Shown piece by piece: positions 4,898 through 8,403 of a stretch of DNA of 8,403 nt; the first letter of the stretch is position 1; the number at the start of each line of letters is the position of its first letter. Under the pieces are notes generated by a model, which saw nothing but the letters and a program-made list of their open reading frames with translations, was not told the DNA's origin and did not search any database. The translations under genes and the position numbers were made by a program. The stretch covers positions 1 to 8,403 of the forward strand of contig JAFMJM010000098.1 of assembly GCA_017853455.1 (NCBI GenBank). The letters are read 5' to 3'. This DNA comes from Acidimicrobiia bacterium (GTDB lineage: Bacteria; Actinomycetota; Acidimicrobiia; IMCC26256; PALSA-555).

Positions 4898-5823
4898 GCC
4901 ACCGCGGCGAGCCGCCGGTCGAGCGCTCCCGCCACGACGTCGACGAGCGCCTCGGCGATCGCCGGGCCCCGCACCTCCGCGGCCAGACCGGGCCAGGCGT
5001 TGACCTCGAGCACCACCAGCGAGCCGTCGTGCTCGATCAGGTCGACACCCCCGACGTCGAGCCCCAGGGCGTCGACCGCGGCCGTGGCGACCGCCGCCGC
5101 CTCGGCGTGCAGCCGGGTGCCGGGCGGCTCGTCGGCGTAGGTGGCGCCGGGCAGGTTGGTCACGAACGATCCGGCCGGAGCGGTCCGACGGGTGACCGCC
5201 ACCGCCTCGGCGCCGAGGCCCCGCCGGGCCACCACCACACGCAGGTCGTGCCCGGCACCGGTGGCCAGCGCCTGCACCACCCGGTGGTCGACGGTGTCGT
5301 CGACGAGCGGACGGCGCTGCCCGAGGTCGGCGGCAGCCAGCGCCGCGCCGACGTGGCGCTCCACCCCGCGGGCCTTGGAACCCCGGGCCGGCTTCGACAC
5401 CAGCGCTCCGGTGCCCACGACGGCGTCGTCGATCGTCACCCCGTCACCGGGCACCACGCCGAGGGTCGCCAGGACCGGCACCCCGGCGGCCGCCAGGCGC
5501 ACCGTGGAGGCCAGCTTGTCGGAACAGACCTCGGCCCCGGCCACCGACGGCACCACGACCGTCCCGGCCCGGGCCCACAGGTCGAGGACCTGGCGCACGA
5601 ACGGCCACGGGCGGTTGACCCCACGCGGCAACGCGGCCCGGGGGCGACACTCCACCCCGTCGACGAGCACCCGGGCCCCGGCCGCGTCGACGGCGAGCGC
5701 CAGGCGCGACGGGTGCACCACCTCGGCCGTCCAGCCCCGCCCCCGGGCGGCGCCCACCAGGGCGGCGTGGTCGGCCACCAGGTGGTCGGGGTAGCCGACG
5801 ACGACGAGGTCGAGATCACGCAC
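4894..5823 (-). CDS. RimK-like ATP-grasp ligase
   Basis: A 309-residue ATP-grasp enzyme of the RimK/LysX type, a family that joins an amino acid or similar amine to a carboxylate via an acyl phosphate. A pre-ATP-grasp domain (1-95) starts with DLDLVVVGYPD. The core follows with CSDKLASTVRLAAAGVPV (100-117), the glycine loop SKPARGSKARGV (143-154, with Lys144), VVQALATGAGHDLRVVV (182-198), SFVTNLPGATYADEP (219-233) and the metal-binding strands GVDLI and LEVNAWPGL. Asp261, Glu273 and Asn275 are the expected Mg2+ ligands, so it looks catalytically complete. The acceptor is unknown; RimK-family examples modify ribosomal protein S6, amino-group carriers or cofactor F420. The GTG at 5823 has no clear Shine-Dalgarno, and a 6-bp hairpin abuts it. 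It lies 80 bp downstream of the carboxyltransferase on the same strand and may be read from it. Confidence 0.88.
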   Translation of the reverse strand: MRDLDLVVVGYPDHLVADHAALVGAARGRGWTAEVVHPSRLALAVDAAGARVLVDGVECRPRAALPRGVNRPWPFVRQVLDLWARAGTVVVPSVAGAEVCSDKLASTVRLAAAGVPVLATLGVVPGDGVTIDDAVVGTGALVSKPARGSKARGVERHVGAALAAADLGQRRPLVDDTVDHRVVQALATGAGHDLRVVVARRGLGAEAVAVTRRTAPAGSFVTNLPGATYADEPPGTRLHAEAAAVATAAVDALGLDVGGVDLIEHDGSLVVLEVNAWPGLAAEVRGPAIAEALVDVVAGALDRRLAAVA

Positions 5824-5839
5824 GCCCGTGCCAACGGGC
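5824..5839 (-). promoter_or_regulatory. Small hairpin abutting the ATP-grasp start codon
   Basis: GCCCGT (5824-5829) and ACGGGC (5834-5839) form a 6-bp stem with a 4-base loop. In the mRNA it ends exactly where the GTG begins and occupies the place of the Shine-Dalgarno. It may affect initiation or be chance in GC-rich DNA. Confidence 0.3.
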
Positions 5840-5856
5840 CGGCGGCGCCGACCATT

Positions 5857-5889
5857 CCCGCCCTGCCCCGCCCCGCCCCGCCCCGGCCC
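5857..5889 (-). repeat. (GGGGC)n short tandem repeat with G-quadruplex potential
   Basis: The + strand has seven C-runs of 3-4 bases, including four perfect CCCCG units at 5866-5885. The - strand, which is the sense strand of both flanking genes, therefore carries seven closely spaced G-runs with 1-2-base loops, a strong quadruplex pattern. It sits in the 80-bp spacer between the carboxyltransferase stop and the ATP-grasp start, and tandem units of this kind are prone to slippage. Confidence 0.65.
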
Positions 5890-5898
5890 GGACCGGGC
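5886..5898 (-). terminator. Short palindrome after the carboxyltransferase stop
   Basis: GCCCGG-A-CCGGGC lies 5 bases past the stop at 5904. As RNA the central base forces at least a 3-base loop, so only about 5 bp pair. Together with the adjoining G-runs it could slow polymerase, but as a terminator it is weak. Confidence 0.25.
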
Positions 5899-5903
5899 GT
5901 GCC

Positions 5904-7406
5904 TCAGGGCAGGATCGCGACCCGCGCCACCGGCGCGGCCGGAGCCTGGCGGCGGTGCAGCGCCCGCTCCAGCGAGTGCAGGAGCACGTTGCGGGTGTCC
6001 CGGGGGTCGATGAGCTCGTCACCCCCGAACGTCTGGGCCGAGCGGTACGACGCCTCGAGCTCCATGGTCCGCAGCAGCTCGGCCTCGTCGACGTCGGAGC
6101 CCCGCGACCGGCTCATCGCCGCCGCACCCATCGCCCCCATCGTCGCACCCGGGAACGTGAACACCGCCGACTGGTTGTCGAACGGGATCATGCCCATCAC
6201 CATCGAGCCGAAGCCGTAGGCCTTGCGCAGCACCACGGTGAACTTCGGCGACGTCGCCTGGGTCTGGGCGGCGAACATGCGCGCCCCGCTGCGCAGGATG
6301 CCCGCCCGTTCCGACGCACTGCCGGGCATGACCCCCGGGTTGTCGGAGAGGAAGACGATCGGCAGGTGGAACGAGTCGGCGACCATCACGAAGCGCGCCG
6401 CCTTGTCGGCACCGTCGACGTCGACCGAGCCGGCGTTGATCTTCGGCTGGTTGGCCACCACCGCCACCGGGTGCCCCCCGAGGCGGGCGAGTGCCGTCAC
6501 CACCGTCGGCCCGAAGGCGGGCTGCACCTCGAACGCCGTGCCCTCGTCGAACACGAGGTCGATGACGTCGCGCACGTCGTAGACGAGCCGACCGTTGCGG
6601 GGCACGATCGCCAGGATCTCGTCGACCGGCCGGGGACCGTCGTCGCCACCGGCGATCTGCTCGGGGTACGACCACGCCGACGACGGGAAGTAGTCGAGGT
6701 AGAGGCGCACCAGGTCGAGGGCGGCCCGATCGTCGTCGGCGACGTTCATGACCAATCCGCTCGCCAGCGCGACCGCCGGCCCGCCGAGGTCCTCCTTGGT
6801 GATCGTCTCACCCAACGACTCGTGCACCACCGGCGGACCGGCGGTGAAGATCGCACCCTGGCGGCTCATCACGGTGAAGTCCGACATCGGCGCGACCAGC
6901 GCACCGTGACCGGCCGACGCGCCGAGCACGGCGGTCACCACCGGCACGTTGCCCGAGCAGCGCGACTGCGACAGCAGGTCGGTCGGGGTGCGCGTGCCGT
7001 GGCTGCCCTCGGCCCGGAACCCGGCGCCCTCGAGCATCATCACGAGCGGCACCCGGTCGATGAGGGCGATGTCGGCGACCCGGTAGCGCTTGGCGTTGGC
7101 CGCGGCGCTGATCGTGCCGGCCTTCACGGTGAAGTCCTCGGCGGCGACCATCACCGGTCGGCCGTCGATACGGCCCGACCCCATCACGATCGCGTCGGCC
7201 GGGGCGTCCTCGCCGCCGACCAGCGTGCCCAGCTCGAGGAACGAGCCCGGGTCGAGCAGGTGGTCGATGCGGGCGCGGGCGTCGAGCTTGCCCGCACCGC
7301 GGTGCTTGGCGAGCCGCTCGGCGCCGCCCATTCCCCGCGACACCCGACGCCGCTCGGCGAGGTCGTCGAGCGCCTCCTGCCAGTGCCCGGGCCCGTCGTC
7401 GGCCAT
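5904..7406 (-). CDS. Acyl-CoA carboxylase, carboxyltransferase (beta) subunit
   Basis: A 500-residue protein, close to the 510-540 usual for PccB/MccB/AccD-type subunits that move CO2 from biotin onto an acyl-CoA. It has two crotonase-like halves. The N-half (about 30-250) contains RIDHLLDPGSFLELG (46-60), AEDFTVKAGTIS (89-100), GASAGHGALVAPMSDF (162-177), the GAIFTAGPP segment (184-192) and ITKEDLGG (202-209). The C-half (about 260-490) contains FEVQPAFG, the FLSDNPGVMPGSASE segment, RKAYGFGSMVMG (394-405) and the usual ending IDPRDTR (466-472). The two Gly-rich turns provide the oxyanion holes. Biotin carboxylase and carrier subunits are not in the window, so the substrate (acetyl-, propionyl-, methylcrotonyl- or another acyl-CoA) is open. 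The ATG at 7406 is preferred: GGGGAGGA lies 6 bases upstream and the family N-terminus follows. Divergent from a TetR gene that may regulate it. Confidence 0.92.
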   Translation of the reverse strand: MADDGPGHWQEALDDLAERRRVSRGMGGAERLAKHRGAGKLDARARIDHLLDPGSFLELGTLVGGEDAPADAIVMGSGRIDGRPVMVAAEDFTVKAGTISAAANAKRYRVADIALIDRVPLVMMLEGAGFRAEGSHGTRTPTDLLSQSRCSGNVPVVTAVLGASAGHGALVAPMSDFTVMSRQGAIFTAGPPVVHESLGETITKEDLGGPAVALASGLVMNVADDDRAALDLVRLYLDYFPSSAWSYPEQIAGGDDGPRPVDEILAIVPRNGRLVYDVRDVIDLVFDEGTAFEVQPAFGPTVVTALARLGGHPVAVVANQPKINAGSVDVDGADKAARFVMVADSFHLPIVFLSDNPGVMPGSASERAGILRSGARMFAAQTQATSPKFTVVLRKAYGFGSMVMGMIPFDNQSAVFTFPGATMGAMGAAAMSRSRGSDVDEAELLRTMELEASYRSAQTFGGDELIDPRDTRNVLLHSLERALHRRQAPAAPVARVAILP

Positions 7407-7514
7407 GTCGTGTCCTCCCCCGGCCGGCCGCACCCCGTGGTGCACGTCGGCGGTGCCCGGAGCGTACCCACCCGTCGCCCCCGGGACCGGCGGCGGTTCT
7501 GCCACACTGCCCCG
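7407..7514. promoter_or_regulatory. Divergent carboxyltransferase/tetR control region
   Basis: This 108-bp spacer must hold the promoters of both genes. I see a TACGCT box on the - strand (7466-7461) as a possible -10 for the carboxyltransferase, without a matching -35, and a 10-bp palindrome CGGCCGGCCG at 7421-7430. Neither is strong enough to be named a TetR operator. Confidence 0.4.
7413..7420 (-). promoter_or_regulatory. Ribosome binding site of the carboxyltransferase
   Basis: GGGGAGGA on the - strand, 6 bases before the ATG at 7406. It decides against the much longer open frame that continues upstream to 8180 antisense to tetR. Confidence 0.75.
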
Positions 7515-8159
7515 ATGGTTCCGTCGGACCCACCGCCGCGTCGGCGTAGCGGCCGCCCCACCACCGCCGAGGCCGCGGCCCTCGACCGCGACGTCCGCGA
7601 GGCCGCGCTGGCGGCGTTCCTCGCCCATGGGTACGACGGCACCTCCATGGACGCCGTCGCCCGGGCGGCCGGCACCACCAAGGCCAGCCTCTACGCGCGC
7701 CACCCCACCAAGGAGGCGCTGTTCACCACCGTGCTGGAGTGGGCGGTCACCCGCCCCGACTGGCCCCAGCCTGAGCCGCCGACCCCGCCGCTCGACGACC
7801 TCCCCGCCGCACTGCTCGCGGTCGCCACCACCGCGTGCCGCCGGGCCACCGACCCGGCGATGGTGGCCCTGAGCCGCATCGCCGTCGCCGAGGCCGACCG
7901 AGTCCCCGACCTGGCCCGCCGGGCCCAGGCCAACGTCACGTGGGCCCGACGCGAGACCGTGGTCGCGCTCCTGCGCCACCACGCCGCAGCCGGCACGATC
8001 GTCGCCGACGACCCCGACCTGCTCGCCGAGCACTTCCTCGCGATGGTCGCCGGCATGCCCGCCCGCCTCGCCTCGTTCGGAATCGTGCGCGACCCCGCCG
8101 ACCAGGACCGGCGCACGCAAGCGGCGGTCGACCTGTTCCTGCGCTCGCTGCGCCCCTGA
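7515..8159 (+). CDS. TetR-family transcriptional regulator, AefR-like C-terminus
   Basis: A 214-residue one-component regulator. A basic Pro/Arg-rich leader (1-22) precedes the DNA-binding domain (about 24-70): REAALAAFLAHGYDGTSM, the helix-turn-helix AVARAAGTTKASLYARHPTK and EALFTTVLE. The C-terminal ligand/dimer domain has the pattern ALSRIAVAEADRVPDLARR ... LLRHHAAAGTIVADDP ... AEHFLAMVAG, like the AefR-type C-domain. TetR proteins bind as dimers to palindromes and are released by small lipophilic ligands, often acyl-CoAs near lipid genes. ATG at 7515 is chosen; no ribosome binding site is visible, so a leaderless or nearly leaderless message is possible. It is divergent from the carboxyltransferase and 11 bp ahead of the EthD-domain gene, which it probably shares a transcript with and may regulate (inference). 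Confidence 0.92.
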   Translation: MVPSDPPPRRRSGRPTTAEAAALDRDVREAALAAFLAHGYDGTSMDAVARAAGTTKASLYARHPTKEALFTTVLEWAVTRPDWPQPEPPTPPLDDLPAALLAVATTACRRATDPAMVALSRIAVAEADRVPDLARRAQANVTWARRETVVALLRHHAAAGTIVADDPDLLAEHFLAMVAGMPARLASFGIVRDPADQDRRTQAAVDLFLRSLRP

Positions 8160-8160
8160 C

Positions 8161-8167
8161 GGGAGGA
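8161..8167 (+). promoter_or_regulatory. Ribosome binding site of the EthD-domain gene
   Basis: GGGAGGA begins one base after the tetR stop and ends 3 bases before the GTG at 8171. The spacing is short but it is the only site, and it indicates co-transcription with tetR. Confidence 0.6.
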
Positions 8168-8170
8168 CCC

Positions 8171-8403
8171 GTGGCCGCACCCGCCTACAAGATCGTCGCC
8201 CTCATCCCCCGCCGCCCCGACCTCACCCCCGAGGAGTTCCGGGCGATCTACGAGGGTGAGCACGCGCCGCTGTTCCACCGCACCATCCCCGACGCCGTCG
8301 CCGCCGCCATCGTCGGGTACTCCCAGGACCACGCCGTGGCCCTCGGTCGGGGCGAGCCCGCCTACGACTGCGTGACCGAGATCGGCTTCGCCGACCTCGC
8401 CGG
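8171..8403 (+). CDS. EthD-domain protein, 5' part
   Basis: The first 77 residues are visible; the frame runs off the right edge. YKIVALIPRRPDLTPEEFRAIYEGEHAPLF (6-35) matches the opening of the EthD domain: a beta strand, then the L-T-P-E-E-F-R helix and the E-H-A-P signature. IVGYSQDH and YDCVTEIGFADL follow as the next strands. EthD proteins are small ferredoxin-like (dimeric alpha/beta barrel) proteins. The founding member is needed for cytochrome P450-dependent breakdown of ethyl tert-butyl ether, and others lie beside aromatic or polyketide modifying enzymes, so a catabolic gene set may continue to the right. The GTG at 8171 has GGGAGGA upstream and lies 11 bp after tetR. Confidence 0.85.
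   Translation, partial: MAAPAYKIVALIPRRPDLTPEEFRAIYEGEHAPLFHRTIPDAVAAAIVGYSQDHAVALGRGEPAYDCVTEIGFADLA

Noticed and set aside
4894..5823. Naming the ATP-grasp gene as F420 alpha-glutamate ligase (cofF)
   Set aside because: Only the neighbour suggests it; motifs are shared across the RimK-like family, so the symbol was withheld.
7421..7442. Palindrome CGGCCGGCCG and the CACC...GGTG pair as TetR operators
   Set aside because: Both are GC-only or very short and easily arise by chance; no second matching copy is present.
5955..7514. Open + strand frame continuing more than 500 codons upstream of tetR
   Set aside because: It is antisense to the well-supported carboxyltransferase and has no domain features; the TetR family N-terminus fits the ATG at 7515.
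7407..8180. Extending the carboxyltransferase upstream to 8180
   Set aside because: The extra 258 residues are low-complexity, antisense to tetR, and beyond a strong ribosome binding site at the family-typical start.
1..8403. A defence, phage, transposon or CRISPR system
   Set aside because: All genes belong to common metabolic or regulatory families, composition is even, and no integrase, transposase, att-type repeats or spaced repeats are visible.

Overview
The window is very GC-rich chromosomal DNA with tightly packed genes, many GTG starts and many AGGAGG-type ribosome binding sites. An LLM-class flavin/F420-type oxidoreductase, a propionyl/methylcrotonyl-type acyl-CoA carboxyltransferase, an EthD-domain protein and a probably leaderless regulator gene all fit a high-GC actinobacterium. 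Acidimicrobiia or a related lineage is a guess from style only. I see no rRNA, tRNA, CRISPR array, insertion sequence, phage gene or defence island.

Layout. (1) 1-447 (+) is the 3' part of an isochorismatase-fold hydrolase. It converges at a 24-bp perfect hairpin (448-503) with a gene for a stand-alone cyclic-nucleotide-binding domain (514-909, -). (2) 1028-2435 (-) holds a MarR-family regulator followed 37 bp later by a short-chain dehydrogenase/reductase (SDR). A YceI-family protein (2564-3118, +) is transcribed divergently. The 128-bp spacer between MarR and YceI contains two matching palindromes, TTGAACGTTCAA and TTGAGCCTTCAA, with centres exactly 40 bp apart. They sit over and just after a convincing promoter, so MarR very likely controls both yceI and its own operon. 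(3) 3297-4897 (+) is a two-gene unit: a small multi-pass membrane protein resembling DUF1345 proteins, then the LLM-class oxidoreductase. (4) 4894-7406 (-) holds an acyl-CoA carboxyltransferase followed by a RimK-like ATP-grasp ligase. The ATP-grasp gene shares a CTAG stop with the oxidoreductase. (5) 7515-8403 (+) holds a TetR regulator and the start of an EthD-domain gene, divergent from the carboxyltransferase across 108 bp.

Working together (inference): MarR, SDR and YceI look like one small regulon responding to an aromatic, lipophilic or oxidative signal. TetR, EthD and the carboxyltransferase look like the edge of a catabolic or lipid-metabolism locus that continues to the right. Nothing here amounts to a clear new multi-gene system. 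The most notable points are the two-operator MarR regulon, two G-quadruplex-type motifs in the spacers, a hydrolase lacking the usual catalytic Cys, and an SDR with a His in place of the active-site Asn.
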